A DNA stretch of 64,000 bases from Beijerinckiaceae bacterium (GTDB lineage: Bacteria > Pseudomonadota > Alphaproteobacteria > Rhizobiales > Beijerinckiaceae). Below, piece by piece: positions 8,338 through 17,827 of the stretch (its first letter is position 1; each line of letters opens with the position of its first letter). The notes under the pieces were generated by a model. That model was not told the origin of the DNA. It did not search any database and saw only the letters and a list, made by a program, of their open reading frames with translations. Both the position numbers and the translations under genes were made by a program. Where the stretch lies: NCBI GenBank assembly GCA_947475995.1, contig CANJNI010000006.1, positions 87,325 to 151,324 of the forward strand, in the 5' to 3' direction.

Positions 8338-10533
8338 ATGCCATTTAATGCTCCGCTTCCGGTGAAGTTTATCCGGCAGGACCGGAAGCTGTATTGGCTG
8401 TTCGCCATTGTGCTGCTCCTTCCGCTGATCGGTTGGGGATTTACATCCTGGCAGCTTTACCGGTCCTTTGAAGAATCTGCGCGCGATCGCACGCTTCGTG
8501 TCGCCGACGTGCTGACCGAGCACGCGATCAAGACCTTCGAGACGCAGGAGCTTGTCGCCAGCCAGATCATGCAGCTTGTCGCCGGGATGGACGACGACAC
8601 AATCCGGCAGAAGGAAGCGGAAATCCACCTTGCCATGACCCGGCTGGTGGGGGCCTTCGAGCAATTGCAGGATATCTGGATCATCGACGCCAAGGGGCGG
8701 GTGCTGATCACATCCAAATATCTTCCTGCGCCGCGCGATGTCGTGGCGGCTGATCGCGAGTATTTTTTCGTCCATCGCGACCGCCTCTACTCGCCGGGCC
8801 GCTATTACGTGAGCGAGCATTTGCAGGGCCGGATCGATCCGTCGGCCTTTTTCTTCCAGACCAGTGTCGGGCGTTATGGTCCCAATGGCGAATTCCTGGG
8901 CGTCATCGCGCTGTCGATCGAACCGAAATATTTCGCGAATTTCTACGCCAAGGTGGCGGCCGGCGAATTTGCAGCCGTGGGGCTCGTGCGCGAAGACGGC
9001 TCGGTTCTGGCGCGCTATCCCGAACTTGCCAATACGCAGGTTCAGGCCCCGGCAGGCGTGTCTTTCCTCACCCAGATCAGGCAGGGCCGTGATCGCGGAA
9101 TCTATGAAGCGGTGTCGCCCTACGACAAGACTCCGCGCATCTATGCCTATCGGAGAATGCGGACCTATCCGCTTTATATTCTGGCGAGCACGGATTCATC
9201 CACTGTCTCGGCAAGCTGGGGAAATCAGGCGGTCAGTCATCTCTATTTCGGCTTGCCGGCACTTCTGGGCCTTGTGGGACTGATCATCTATTCGGCGCGT
9301 CAGCACCGCAGCATCGAGGCAGGAGTTGCCGAGCTGCAAAGCGAAGTGGAGCGGCGTCATTTGCTTCAGGAGCAATTGTACAATACGCAAAAGCTGGAAG
9401 TGCTCGGCCAGCTGACGGGCGGCGTGGCGCACGATTTCAACAATATCCTGCAGATCATCAGCGGCGGCGCTCGGCTGATCCAGAGACGGATCGGCGAGGC
9501 GGATCAGGTGGACCGCTTCGCGAAGGCCATTCTCGAAGCCACGCAACGCGGCGCATCGATCACCGGGCGGCTGCTGTCAATTGCCCGTCAGGGCGTGGTG
9601 AACAGGCAGGTCGTGAAGACTGAAGAATTGATGGAAGGCGTGCGCGAGATTGTCACGCACACGCTTCCCAGTTCGATCAAGATTCGTCTCGACGGAGCCA
9701 GGAACGTTCCGTCGGTACTGGCCGACAAGAGCCAACTTGAAATCGTGCTCATCAATCTCTGCACCAATGCGGCGGACGCCATGCCCAACGGCGGCTTTCT
9801 CTGGCTCTCTGCAAATGCGGCGGAAATCGGCGATGCATTCCACCCGGCTGGTTTGCCGCGTGGCCATTATGTGCGCCTGAGCGTCAGCGACACGGGCTTC
9901 GGGATGGAGCCGGAGCTGATCGGCCGCGTCACCGAGCCGTTCTTCACCACCAAGGCGCCGGGCAAGGGAACAGGCCTCGGGCTCGCGATGGCCAAGAGTT
10001 TTGCGGAACAGAACGCGGGTGCGCTGCAGATCGAGAGCAAGGTGGGGCAGGGCACGCGCGTCACGCTCTGGCTGCCGGTGTGTCACGACGCCGCCGACTA
10101 CAAGGTCGAAGCGACAATCGTGCAGACTCGGTTGCTGGACCAGCGCACCGGAAAGCTGCGCGTGCTGATCGTCGATGACGACGATCTCGTGCGCGAGGGA
10201 CTGGTCGAACAACTCGGCGTTGTTTTCGATGTCGTGCAGGCCTCGGGTGGTGAAAAGGCTCTCGAAATCCTGTCACAGATCGGCGGAGTTGACGCGCTGG
10301 TGACGGATCTGTCGATGCCGGGCCTCGATGGCGTGGGCTTGATCAAGGCTGTCCGGGCGCGCTTGCCGGATACGCCGGCGATTCTGTTGACCGGGTTCGC
10401 CAGCCTTGAAAGCGAAGCCGGGTTTGGCGTGGAAATCACGCAAAGGTTTGCGGTGTTGCGCAAGCCTGCGAGCGGGCAGGATGTCATCGACCGGCTTGAG
10501 GCCCTGATGGAGGGCGCAGCCGCCTCCGGGTGA
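8338..10533 (+). CDS. hybrid sensor histidine kinase with PDC/CACHE sensor and receiver domain
   Basis: 731 aa. TM1 lies at about 19-38, then a ~260-residue periplasmic dCACHE-like sensor (DAKGRVLITS, AADREYFFVHR, GRYYVSEHLQGR), TM2 at about 303-320, a short coiled linker, a HisKA-type H-box (GQLTGGVAHDFNNIL, His about 365), an N-box (INLCTNAADAMPNGG), G-boxes (DTGFGMEPE, GKGTGLGLAMAK) and a C-terminal receiver (VLIVDDDDLVREG, phospho-Asp in VTDLSMPGLDG). It senses a periplasmic small ligand and phosphorylates its own receiver. There is no output or HPt domain and no partner regulator next to it, so the phosphorelay target is elsewhere. Confidence 0.92.
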   Translation: MPFNAPLPVKFIRQDRKLYWLFAIVLLLPLIGWGFTSWQLYRSFEESARDRTLRVADVLTEHAIKTFETQELVASQIMQLVAGMDDDTIRQKEAEIHLAMTRLVGAFEQLQDIWIIDAKGRVLITSKYLPAPRDVVAADREYFFVHRDRLYSPGRYYVSEHLQGRIDPSAFFFQTSVGRYGPNGEFLGVIALSIEPKYFANFYAKVAAGEFAAVGLVREDGSVLARYPELANTQVQAPAGVSFLTQIRQGRDRGIYEAVSPYDKTPRIYAYRRMRTYPLYILASTDSSTVSASWGNQAVSHLYFGLPALLGLVGLIIYSARQHRSIEAGVAELQSEVERRHLLQEQLYNTQKLEVLGQLTGGVAHDFNNILQIISGGARLIQRRIGEADQVDRFAKAILEATQRGASITGRLLSIARQGVVNRQVVKTEELMEGVREIVTHTLPSSIKIRLDGARNVPSVLADKSQLEIVLINLCTNAADAMPNGGFLWLSANAAEIGDAFHPAGLPRGHYVRLSVSDTGFGMEPELIGRVTEPFFTTKAPGKGTGLGLAMAKSFAEQNAGALQIESKVGQGTRVTLWLPVCHDAADYKVEATIVQTRLLDQRTGKLRVLIVDDDDLVREGLVEQLGVVFDVVQASGGEKALEILSQIGGVDALVTDLSMPGLDGVGLIKAVRARLPDTPAILLTGFASLESEAGFGVEITQRFAVLRKPASGQDVIDRLEALMEGAAASG

Positions 10534-10590
10534 CAAGTCTGCGCGGTGGTGCGAACATGCGCGCCGTAGCATTTCTTCCCGCGAGCCTCC

Positions 10591-12195
10591 ATGCGGCTAG
10601 TTTCTTCGATAGACAAGCAATCAGCGTCCTTTTCTGAAAACGCCGCGCATATGAAATCGCTGGTGGCGGACCTCAGGGCAAAGGCGGCCGAGATAGCGCT
10701 TGGCGGCGACGAGCGCTCCCGCGAACGCCATTTATCGCGAGGCAAGATGTTGCCGCGCGAGCGGGTGCGGGCCTTGCTGGACCCCGGATCGCCTTTCCTC
10801 GAAATTGGCCAGATGGCGGCGTGGCGCATGTATGGCGGCGAGGCGCCTTCGGCGGGCCTGATCGCAGGCATCGGCCGCATCGCTGGGCGCGAATGCATGG
10901 TCGTCTGCAATGATGCGACTGTGAAGGGCGGAACCTACTACCCGATGACCGTGAAGAAGCATCTGCGGGCGCAGGAAATCGCCCGGGAAAATCATCTTCC
11001 GTGCCTCTATCTGGTGGACTCGGGCGGCGCCTATCTGCCGGCTCAGGATGAGGTGTTTCCGGACCGGGAGCACTTCGGCCGCATCTTTTTCAATCAGGCG
11101 AATATGTCTGCGATCGGCATCGCGCAGATCGCCGTCGTGATGGGGTCCTGCACAGCAGGCGGCGCCTATGTGCCGGCCATGGCGGACGAGAGCGTCATCG
11201 TGCGCAATCAGGGGACCATCTTTCTCGGCGGGCCTCCGCTGATAAAAGCCGCAACCGGGGAAGAGGTAACGGCCGAGGAGCTTGGAGGCGCCGAAGTTCA
11301 CGCCCGCGTGTCGGGCGTCAGCGACCATTATGCAATGGATGATCGCCACGCGTTGAACATCGCGCGCGAAATTGTCGGCTCGCTCAACCTCAAAAGACGC
11401 GAGCAGCCGGATGCCGTTGCGGCGCGGCCCCCGCAATATCCTGTCGACGACATCTATGGAATCATTCCGAAGGACGCCCGTACGCCTTACGATGTCCGGG
11501 AAGTCATTGCGCGCATCGTGGACGACAGCGATCTGCACGAGTTCAAGAAGCTTTATGGAACGACGCTCGTCTGCGGATTCGCGCACATTCAGGGACATGC
11601 AGTCGGCATACTCGCGAACAATGGGGTGCTGTTTTCTGAAAGCGCCCTGAAGGGCGCGCATTTCATTGAACTCTGCTGCCAGCGCAACATCCCGCTCGTG
11701 TTCCTGCAGAACATCACAGGGTTCATGGTGGGAAAGAAGCACGAGGCCGGCGGCATCGCGCGCGACGGCGCAAAGCTCGTGACGGCTGTCGCCTGCGCGA
11801 AGGTGCCGAAGTTCACGATCATCATCGGCGGTTCTTATGGCGCAGGAAACTACGGCATGTGCGGACGGGCCTTCGGGCCGCGCTTCCTGTGGATGTGGCC
11901 CAACGCACGCATCGGGGTGATGGGCAGCGAGACAGCGCCTGCCGTCCTGGCGCAGGTGCGTCGGGATGCGCTGGCCGCGCAGGGCCGCGATTGGTCGCCC
12001 AGCGAAGAAGCCGAATTCATGAAACCCATCCGCGAGCAATATGAAACGCAGGGGCACCCCTATTATGCGACGGCGCGGCTTTGGGATGATGGAATCATCG
12101 ACCCTGCCGATACACGCATGGTGCTGGGCCTGGGCCTCGCGGCAGCCGCAAATGCGCCGACGGAAGAAACACGTTTCGGTGTGTTCAGGATGTAG
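10591..12195 (+). CDS. mccB: acyl-CoA carboxylase beta subunit (methylcrotonyl-CoA carboxylase type)
   Basis: 534 aa, matching MccB length (about 535). The N-terminus already matches the family ([35 protein letters not shown]), supporting ATG 10591. The carboxyltransferase core includes [50 protein letters not shown] and [18 protein letters not shown]. It transfers CO2 from carboxybiotin to 3-methylcrotonyl-CoA in leucine or isovalerate breakdown. It is paired with the biotinylated subunit 2 bases downstream. The GAYLPAQDE block is typical of MCC; geranyl-CoA carboxylase is the main alternative. Other leucine-pathway genes (ivd, liuE) are not in the window. Confidence 0.88.
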   Translation: MRLVSSIDKQSASFSENAAHMKSLVADLRAKAAEIALGGDERSRERHLSRGKMLPRERVRALLDPGSPFLEIGQMAAWRMYGGEAPSAGLIAGIGRIAGRECMVVCNDATVKGGTYYPMTVKKHLRAQEIARENHLPCLYLVDSGGAYLPAQDEVFPDREHFGRIFFNQANMSAIGIAQIAVVMGSCTAGGAYVPAMADESVIVRNQGTIFLGGPPLIKAATGEEVTAEELGGAEVHARVSGVSDHYAMDDRHALNIAREIVGSLNLKRREQPDAVAARPPQYPVDDIYGIIPKDARTPYDVREVIARIVDDSDLHEFKKLYGTTLVCGFAHIQGHAVGILANNGVLFSESALKGAHFIELCCQRNIPLVFLQNITGFMVGKKHEAGGIARDGAKLVTAVACAKVPKFTIIIGGSYGAGNYGMCGRAFGPRFLWMWPNARIGVMGSETAPAVLAQVRRDALAAQGRDWSPSEEAEFMKPIREQYETQGHPYYATARLWDDGIIDPADTRMVLGLGLAAAANAPTEETRFGVFRM

Positions 12196-12197
12196 TC

Positions 12198-14183
12198 ATG
12201 TTCGACAAGATCCTCATTGCAAATCGCGGTGAAATCGCCTGCAGGATCATGCGGACGTGCCGCCGCATGGGTGTCCGGACCGTCGCGGTCTATTCCGACG
12301 CAGACGCAAGCGCCTTGCATGTGCGAGCGGCCGATGAGGCTGTGCGGCTGGGGCCGGCGCCTGCGGCGGACAGCTATCTGAAGGGCGAGGCGATCATCGC
12401 GGCTGCGTTGCAGTTCGGCGCACAAGCGATCCATCCGGGCTACGGGTTCCTGTCCGAGCGCGCTGAATTTGCGCTCGCGTGCCATGCGGCCGGCATCGTC
12501 TTCATTGGTCCTCCGGTGGAGGCGATCCGGACGATGGGCCTGAAGGGCGCAGCCAAGATCCTGATGCGGGAAGCGGAGGTTCCGGTTCTGCCGGGCTATG
12601 AGGGAACTGAACAGAGCGACGATTTTCTGATGCAGCAGGCTGTGGCGACCGGCTGGCCCTTGCTGATCAAGGCGGAAGCAGGCGGCGGCGGAAAGGGGAT
12701 GCGCAAGGTCGTCTCGCCCGATGAGTTCCTGCCAGCACTTGCCGGAGCGCGCCGCGAAGCGCTTGCGGCATTCGGCGATCACCGCGTCGTGCTGGAAAAA
12801 TATCTGGCGCAGGCGCGCCATATCGAAGTGCAGGTGTTCGGCGATCAGTCCGGCAATGTGGTGCATCTTTTCGAACGTGATTGTTCGGTCCAGCGGCGGC
12901 ACCAGAAAATCATCGAGGAAGCTCCGGCGTTCGGCCTTCCGGACGAGATGCGAGCCGCGATGGGCGCCGCCGCCGTGGCAGCCGCGAAGGCGGTGAACTA
13001 CACGGGCGCAGGAACAGTCGAGTTCATCGCGGATGTGTCGGCAGGACTGCGTCCCGACCGCTTCTACTTCATGGAAATGAATACGCGCCTGCAGGTCGAA
13101 CATCCGGTGACGGAGGCGATCACCGGCGTCGATCTTGTCGAATGGCAGTTGCGAATTGCGGCGGGCGAGAGGTTGCCTCTGGGGCAGGAGCAGATTTCAT
13201 TCGACGGCCACGCGATCGAAGCGCGCATCTATGCAGAAAATCCGGCACAGGGGTTTCTCCCCTCGACCGGTCAGTTGCTTCATCTGCGGGCTCCGGGGAG
13301 TTCGCGCTTCGTGCGCGTCGATACGGGCGTGCGGCAAGGCGATACGGTGACGCTTCACTATGATCCGATGATCGCCAAGCTCGTGGCGCGGGGCGCTTCG
13401 CGGGAAGACGCGCTTCGCCGTTTGCGTCTTGCGCTTGAAGCCTATGAAATAGCCGGTCCGCACACGAACAGGGATTTCCTGCTGCGGGTCGCGGAGCATC
13501 AGGCCTTCGCGGCCGGAGACGTCGACACAGGTTTTGTGGACAAACACGCGACAGACCTGCTGGCCGCTACTGAAGATGTGGCGGATGTTCTGGTGTTGGC
13601 GACGCTTCATCTGATGCTCATGCGTCGCACCCTTGCAGGCCCGCAATCTGCGTGGGACGAGTCCTGCTGCTGGCACAACAATCTCGATGTGCGCGAGACG
13701 TTCCGTTTTACGCGTGGCGACGTGGGGCATGAGGTTGTCGCGGTTCACGCGCGTGGCCGCCTTTCGCTGATATGTGGCGAGCGCACTTTCGATATAGCAA
13801 GCTATCGTGAGGATGCCGGCCATATCGAGGTCGAATGCGGCGGCCGGCGGCTTCGAAGCGCTGTCGCACAGGGCGATGCGGAATTGACGATCATCACGCG
13901 CCGCCAGACCGTACGGCTGATGCTCGACGCGAATGTTCGAGCCGATGATGCGGAAGAGGGGTCGTCCGCCGGCGTTGTCGACGCGCCCATGCCGGGGCGC
14001 GTCATCGAAGTGTTTGTCCGCGATGGCGACAGCGTCGAGAGAAATGCACCGGTTCTGGTGCTGGAAGCGATGAAGATGGAATATACGATCCGGGCTCCGG
14101 TGGCCGGAGCTGTTCGGTCTCTTTTGCTGCGCGCAGGCGATCAGGTCAGCGAAGGTGCGCGGCTTTTTGCCATCGAACCATAG
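12198..14183 (+). CDS. mccA: acyl-CoA carboxylase alpha subunit (biotin carboxylase + BCCP, methylcrotonyl-CoA type)
   Basis: 661 aa. The N-terminal biotin carboxylase part starts MFDKILIANRGEIACRIMRT, with GGGGKGMRKV (ATP-grasp glycine loop), CSVQRRHQKIIEEAP, and MNTRLQVEHPVTE. A linker/BT region leads to a C-terminal biotinyl domain with the biotinylation motif VLEAMKMEYTIRAP near residue 620. It carboxylates its own biotin with ATP and bicarbonate. Only TC separates the mccB stop and this ATG, so translation is coupled. Its TAG ends at 14183, directly abutting the stop of the convergent ABC-F gene. Confidence 0.9.
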   Translation: MFDKILIANRGEIACRIMRTCRRMGVRTVAVYSDADASALHVRAADEAVRLGPAPAADSYLKGEAIIAAALQFGAQAIHPGYGFLSERAEFALACHAAGIVFIGPPVEAIRTMGLKGAAKILMREAEVPVLPGYEGTEQSDDFLMQQAVATGWPLLIKAEAGGGGKGMRKVVSPDEFLPALAGARREALAAFGDHRVVLEKYLAQARHIEVQVFGDQSGNVVHLFERDCSVQRRHQKIIEEAPAFGLPDEMRAAMGAAAVAAAKAVNYTGAGTVEFIADVSAGLRPDRFYFMEMNTRLQVEHPVTEAITGVDLVEWQLRIAAGERLPLGQEQISFDGHAIEARIYAENPAQGFLPSTGQLLHLRAPGSSRFVRVDTGVRQGDTVTLHYDPMIAKLVARGASREDALRRLRLALEAYEIAGPHTNRDFLLRVAEHQAFAAGDVDTGFVDKHATDLLAATEDVADVLVLATLHLMLMRRTLAGPQSAWDESCCWHNNLDVRETFRFTRGDVGHEVVAVHARGRLSLICGERTFDIASYREDAGHIEVECGGRRLRSAVAQGDAELTIITRRQTVRLMLDANVRADDAEEGSSAGVVDAPMPGRVIEVFVRDGDSVERNAPVLVLEAMKMEYTIRAPVAGAVRSLLLRAGDQVSEGARLFAIEP

Positions 14184-15806
14184 TCAACTGTGCAGGCCGG
14201 GCGCTTCGTGTCCGGTGCGGGCGACATATTCGGTGTAGCCGCCCCCATAGGCGTGAACGCCGTCGGGCGTGAGTTCGAGAACACGGTTCGACAATGCGGC
14301 GAGAAAATGCCGATCGTGCGAAACGAACAGCATGGTGCCTTCATAATTGCCGAGCGCGGCGATGAGCATTTCCTTGGTGGTCATGTCGAGGTGGTTGGTT
14401 GGTTCGTCCAGCACCAGGAAATTCGGCGGATCGTAAAGCATCTTCGCCATGACCAGGCGGGCCTTCTCGCCGCCGGACAAAACGCGGCATTTCTTCTCGA
14501 CATCGTCGCCCGAAAATCCGAAGCAGCCTGCTAGATTGCGCAGCGAGCCCTGTCCGGCTTGCGGAAATGAATGTTCCAGCGACTCGAAGATCGTCTCGTC
14601 GCCATCGAGCAGTTCCATGGCATGCTGGGCGAAGTAACCCATCTTGACGCTGCCGCCGACCGTCACGCTTCCGGCGTCCGGCTGCGAGGCGCCGGCGATG
14701 AGCTTCAGGAGAGTCGACTTGCCTGCGCCGTTGACGCCCAGCACGCACCAGCGCTCGCGCCGCCGGATCTCAAGGTTGAAATCGTCATAGACGCGCAGGC
14801 TGCCGTAGCTTTTCGAAATCTTCTTCAGGCTGGCGACATCGTCGCCGGAGCGAGGCGCCGGCGGAAAATCGAACAGGACCGTCTGGCGACGCTTCGGGGG
14901 TTCGACGCGGTCGATCTTTTCCAGTTTCTTGACGCGGCTCTGCACCTGAGACGCATGGGAAGCGCGCGCCTTGAAACGTTCGATGAACTTGATTTCCTTG
15001 GCGAGCATCGCCTGCTGGCGTTCGAATTGCGCCTGCTGCTGCTTCTCGTTCAGCGCTCGCTGCTGCTCGTAGAATTCGTAATTGCCCGAATAGGTGTTGA
15101 GGCTGCCGGCGTCGATCTCGATGATCTTCGTGACGATGCGGTTCATGAACTCGCGATCGTGCGAGGTCATGAGCAGCGCCCCTTCGTAGCCCTTCAGGAA
15201 CTGCTCCAGCCAGATCAGGCTTTCGAGATCGAGATGGTTGCTGGGCTCGTCCAGCAGCATCGCGTCCGGCCGCATGAGCAGAATGCGAGCCAACGCGACG
15301 CGCATCTTCCAGCCGCCCGAGAGCAGGCCGACGTCGCCGTCCATCATCTCGGGAGAGAAGCTGAGGCCTGCCAGCACCTCGCGGGCGCGCCCGTCCAGCG
15401 CATAGCCGTCGAGTTCCTCGAAACGGGCCTGAACTTCGCCGTAGCGCTGGATGATGTCGTCCATCTCGTCTGCGCGGTCGGGGTCCGCCATTGCGGATTC
15501 CAGTTCGCGGAGTTCCGCCGCGACTTCGCTGACCGGACCAGCGCCGTCCATGACCTCGGCCACCGCGCTGCGGCCGCCCATCTCGCCTACATCCTGCGAA
15601 AAATATCCTATGGTGACGCCGCGATCGACCGCCACCTGGCCTTCGTCGGGCTGTTCGCGGCTGGTGATCATCCTGAACAGGGTTGTCTTGCCTGCTCCGT
15701 TCGGCCCTACGAGACCGACCTTTTCGCCACGCAGGATGGTGGCCGAGGCCTCGATGAACAGGAGCTGGTGTCCGTTCTGCTTGCTGATGTTTTCAAGGCG
15801 AATCAT
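14184..15806 (-). CDS. ABC-F family ATPase (YheS/YbiT-like, ribosome-associated)
   Basis: 540 aa, two tandem ATPase domains and no membrane segments. Domain 1 has [30 protein letters not shown] and LLDEPSNHLDLESL; domain 2 has VLGVNGAGKSTLL, LSGGEKARLVMAK and [12 protein letters not shown] charged linker rich in Q, K and E (NEKQQQAQFERQQ, KARASHASQVQSRVKKLEK) lies between them, as expected for ABC-F proteins that reach into the ribosome. The role would be rescue or adjustment of translation. It is convergent with mccA, with no spacer. It is distinct from EttA at 58118. Confidence 0.88.
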   Translation of the reverse strand: MIRLENISKQNGHQLLFIEASATILRGEKVGLVGPNGAGKTTLFRMITSREQPDEGQVAVDRGVTIGYFSQDVGEMGGRSAVAEVMDGAGPVSEVAAELRELESAMADPDRADEMDDIIQRYGEVQARFEELDGYALDGRAREVLAGLSFSPEMMDGDVGLLSGGWKMRVALARILLMRPDAMLLDEPSNHLDLESLIWLEQFLKGYEGALLMTSHDREFMNRIVTKIIEIDAGSLNTYSGNYEFYEQQRALNEKQQQAQFERQQAMLAKEIKFIERFKARASHASQVQSRVKKLEKIDRVEPPKRRQTVLFDFPPAPRSGDDVASLKKISKSYGSLRVYDDFNLEIRRRERWCVLGVNGAGKSTLLKLIAGASQPDAGSVTVGGSVKMGYFAQHAMELLDGDETIFESLEHSFPQAGQGSLRNLAGCFGFSGDDVEKKCRVLSGGEKARLVMAKMLYDPPNFLVLDEPTNHLDMTTKEMLIAALGNYEGTMLFVSHDRHFLAALSNRVLELTPDGVHAYGGGYTEYVARTGHEAPGLHS

Positions 15807-15881
15807 GGCGGTCCGGCGAAAGGTTTTCCGGGGCGTCTTAAGCCATTCGGCCGGTGCTTGGAAATCCGTTGGCGGCCTCTG

Positions 15882-16766
15882 TCAGGACGACATGTCCACG
15901 ACTTCCCGGATTGCGGCGGCCGTGGCCGCATCGAGACCGGCGGGCACAAAGGTCACGGTCCGCACATAGGACTGCATCATGTATTTATACATGACAAGCG
16001 CAGCCATGTAGGAGCCCGCAACCGAGGGACTGTCCTCGCTCTCGTAAAGCAGGATTTTCGGGTATCGAAGGCGCATCAGTTCAGATGTGTGAGCGACATT
16101 CACCAGTCCGATCTCGTTGCTCGCGCTGAGGCCGCGATAGATGCCCTGCGTGTCCGAGACGGCCTTGGTGCGGACGTCGTTGCGGCGCGATGCCGGATAT
16201 TTCGTATAGAAAATATCGCTGTAGCCCGGCGAGACCAGCATGGCGGGCTGCGACTTGCTCGCTTTGGCTGCGAGTATGAGCTTTGCCCCATAGTCGACGA
16301 AATCGCGGCGGGTTTCGTTGGACTTGCGCGGGTTGATTTCACCCTGAAGCAGGACGTGGTCCCACTTGTTCTTCAGGGCGCTCTGGACTCCGGAGCTTTC
16401 CCAATGCGTCTTGAATGCGACATCCTTGCCGGTTTTGGTCGTGACCGAGAACCGCACGGGTGCATTGGCCGACTTGCCGATGTCCTCCAGCATGTCGGCG
16501 ATCTCGTGCTGGATGGTCCGGTTGCTGCCGATGATCAGAACGGTCCTGACCGGCCGGGAATCGAAGAACTTGGAGAAAGGCTTCGCGATGGTCGCGAAAG
16601 CGGCGCTGACGGGCGGCACAAACCAGACAAGCAGGAAGAGGGCGAATGCGCCTAGGATGACGCCGATCAGCGTCTTTTCGAGCCGGGAATCGCTATCGCC
16701 CGCTGCGGTTGCAGCAACGCGCTGCGAGCCGCGATTCCCAAATCCTGCCACCCCGTTCCCTGACAT
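15882..16766 (-). CDS. membrane-anchored SGNH-like (DUF4886-type) protein
   Basis: 294 aa. One TM helix at about 32-54 (LIGVILGAFALFLLVWFVPP) follows a short cytoplasmic N-terminus. The outer part starts with VLIIGSNRTIQHEIADML, where GSN sits at the position of the GDS nucleophile block, followed by HVLLQGEINPRKSNETR and a C-terminal DSPSVAGSYMAALVMYKYM that parallels the D-x-x-H ... G-x-Y-L-A-A block of SGNH/DUF4886 proteins, but with Ser-Pro-Ser instead of a clear catalytic His. It may be a divergent or inactive periplasmic esterase. It is divergently placed from the creatininase-family gene; 16767-16949 is the shared upstream region. Confidence 0.5.
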   Translation of the reverse strand: MSGNGVAGFGNRGSQRVAATAAGDSDSRLEKTLIGVILGAFALFLLVWFVPPVSAAFATIAKPFSKFFDSRPVRTVLIIGSNRTIQHEIADMLEDIGKSANAPVRFSVTTKTGKDVAFKTHWESSGVQSALKNKWDHVLLQGEINPRKSNETRRDFVDYGAKLILAAKASKSQPAMLVSPGYSDIFYTKYPASRRNDVRTKAVSDTQGIYRGLSASNEIGLVNVAHTSELMRLRYPKILLYESEDSPSVAGSYMAALVMYKYMMQSYVRTVTFVPAGLDAATAAAIREVVDMSS

Positions 16767-16949
16767 TGCCGTCTCCGGTGCCTGCGGCGGACACTAGCGG
16801 GCATTTCTTGATGTTCTTCCCTGACCGGGGCGCCCGTGGAGTCGGGCGGTCTTGCTTTCCTTGGCGTTTGGTTGACGGGCGGTTACGTCTGCGGCTCAAA
16901 TCCAATGGAGACTCCCTGCAACGGCGGGTCCAGAAAGTCGGGATTCACA

Positions 16950-17771
16950 ATGGTTCAGCACACCGACCCCAAGGTCCATATGGGCACAATCACCGGCGGG
17001 GAGGCGCGGGACATTTACGCCGCGAATCCTGTCGTCCTGTTGCCGCTCGGCAGTCACGAGGATCAGGGCCCGCACGCCATGATGGGCGACTACCTGCTTG
17101 CGGAGACGATGAGCGAGATCATCGCGCTGAAGGCCACGCGGGCCGGGACACGCACGGTCGTGGCGCCTGTCCTGCCATACGGCGGGCAGGACTTCTTCGG
17201 GCCGATGATCGGCGGCATGACGATCACGCCTGCGGTGCTGACGGGCGTCATCACCGACCTCGTCGCGTCACTGCACCGGAACGGACTGACGCGCGTGATT
17301 GTCATCAACGGTCACGGCGGTAATGTGGGGCCGATCTATGAAGTGACGCGCGAGATCTATCGCCGCACGAAGCAGATCGTTCCGAGCCTCTATCTGTGGC
17401 GCATCGCCTATCCGATGCTCGCGAAGGTCATCGGGGCGGAGAAGGCCGCAACGGCGGCCAGCCACGGTTCCGATCCGCTGACCAGCGTCGGCCTGCATCT
17501 GCATCCGGAGTGGATGCGGATGGATCTCGCCCCCGAACCGAAGCCGATGCAAAGGCTCGATGCGCTCGATCTGCCGTTTACCGGCCTTGGCACGGCGAGC
17601 TTTGAGGGTGCGGAAGTGGCGGTGCCGCACGAATATGACGAGGTTTACAATCTGGGCGTCGGCAAGGGCGATCCGCGCATGGGCTCGGCCGAGACAGGCG
17701 AGAAGCTCACCGAAATGGTGACCGACGTGTGCGCGCGCTTTGTGCAGCATTTTGCGGCGCGCGTGAGCTGA
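16950..17771 (+). CDS. creatininase family amidohydrolase
   Basis: 273 aa from ATG 16950; the longer track start lacks homology. The family metal-binding pattern is clear: LLPLGSHEDQGPHAMMGDY (E, H and D ligands, as in creatininase GSTEQHGPHLPLxTD) and VINGHGGN. Creatininase-like enzymes are cytosolic binuclear metal hydrolases acting on cyclic amides; close relatives act on formamides such as FAPy in F420/riboflavin pathways or on mycofactocin peptide. None of those pathways is visible here, so the substrate is unknown. A perfect hairpin at 17779-17804 follows the stop. Confidence 0.85.
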   Translation: MVQHTDPKVHMGTITGGEARDIYAANPVVLLPLGSHEDQGPHAMMGDYLLAETMSEIIALKATRAGTRTVVAPVLPYGGQDFFGPMIGGMTITPAVLTGVITDLVASLHRNGLTRVIVINGHGGNVGPIYEVTREIYRRTKQIVPSLYLWRIAYPMLAKVIGAEKAATAASHGSDPLTSVGLHLHPEWMRMDLAPEPKPMQRLDALDLPFTGLGTASFEGAEVAVPHEYDEVYNLGVGKGDPRMGSAETGEKLTEMVTDVCARFVQHFAARVS

Positions 17772-17778
17772 AATGCGA

Positions 17779-17804
17779 ATGCCGGACGCGAGAGCGTCCG
17801 GCAT
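17779..17804. terminator. strong hairpin between convergent genes (no T-tract)
   Basis: ATGCCGGACGC (17779-17789) and GCGTCCGGCAT (17794-17804) are perfectly complementary over 11 bp with a GAGA tetraloop. It lies between the stops of the creatininase gene and the minus-strand propeller protein. Neither side has a run of T, so it is a mRNA 3'-end stabiliser or a non-canonical terminator rather than a textbook one. Confidence 0.45.
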
Positions 17805-17827
17805 GTCCGGTTGCGGCGACTTCGTGT

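Noticed and set aside
14571-16655. 694-residue plus-strand ORF
   Set aside because: It runs antisense to the ABC-F and SGNH-like genes and has no recognisable domain; it is a GC-rich shadow.
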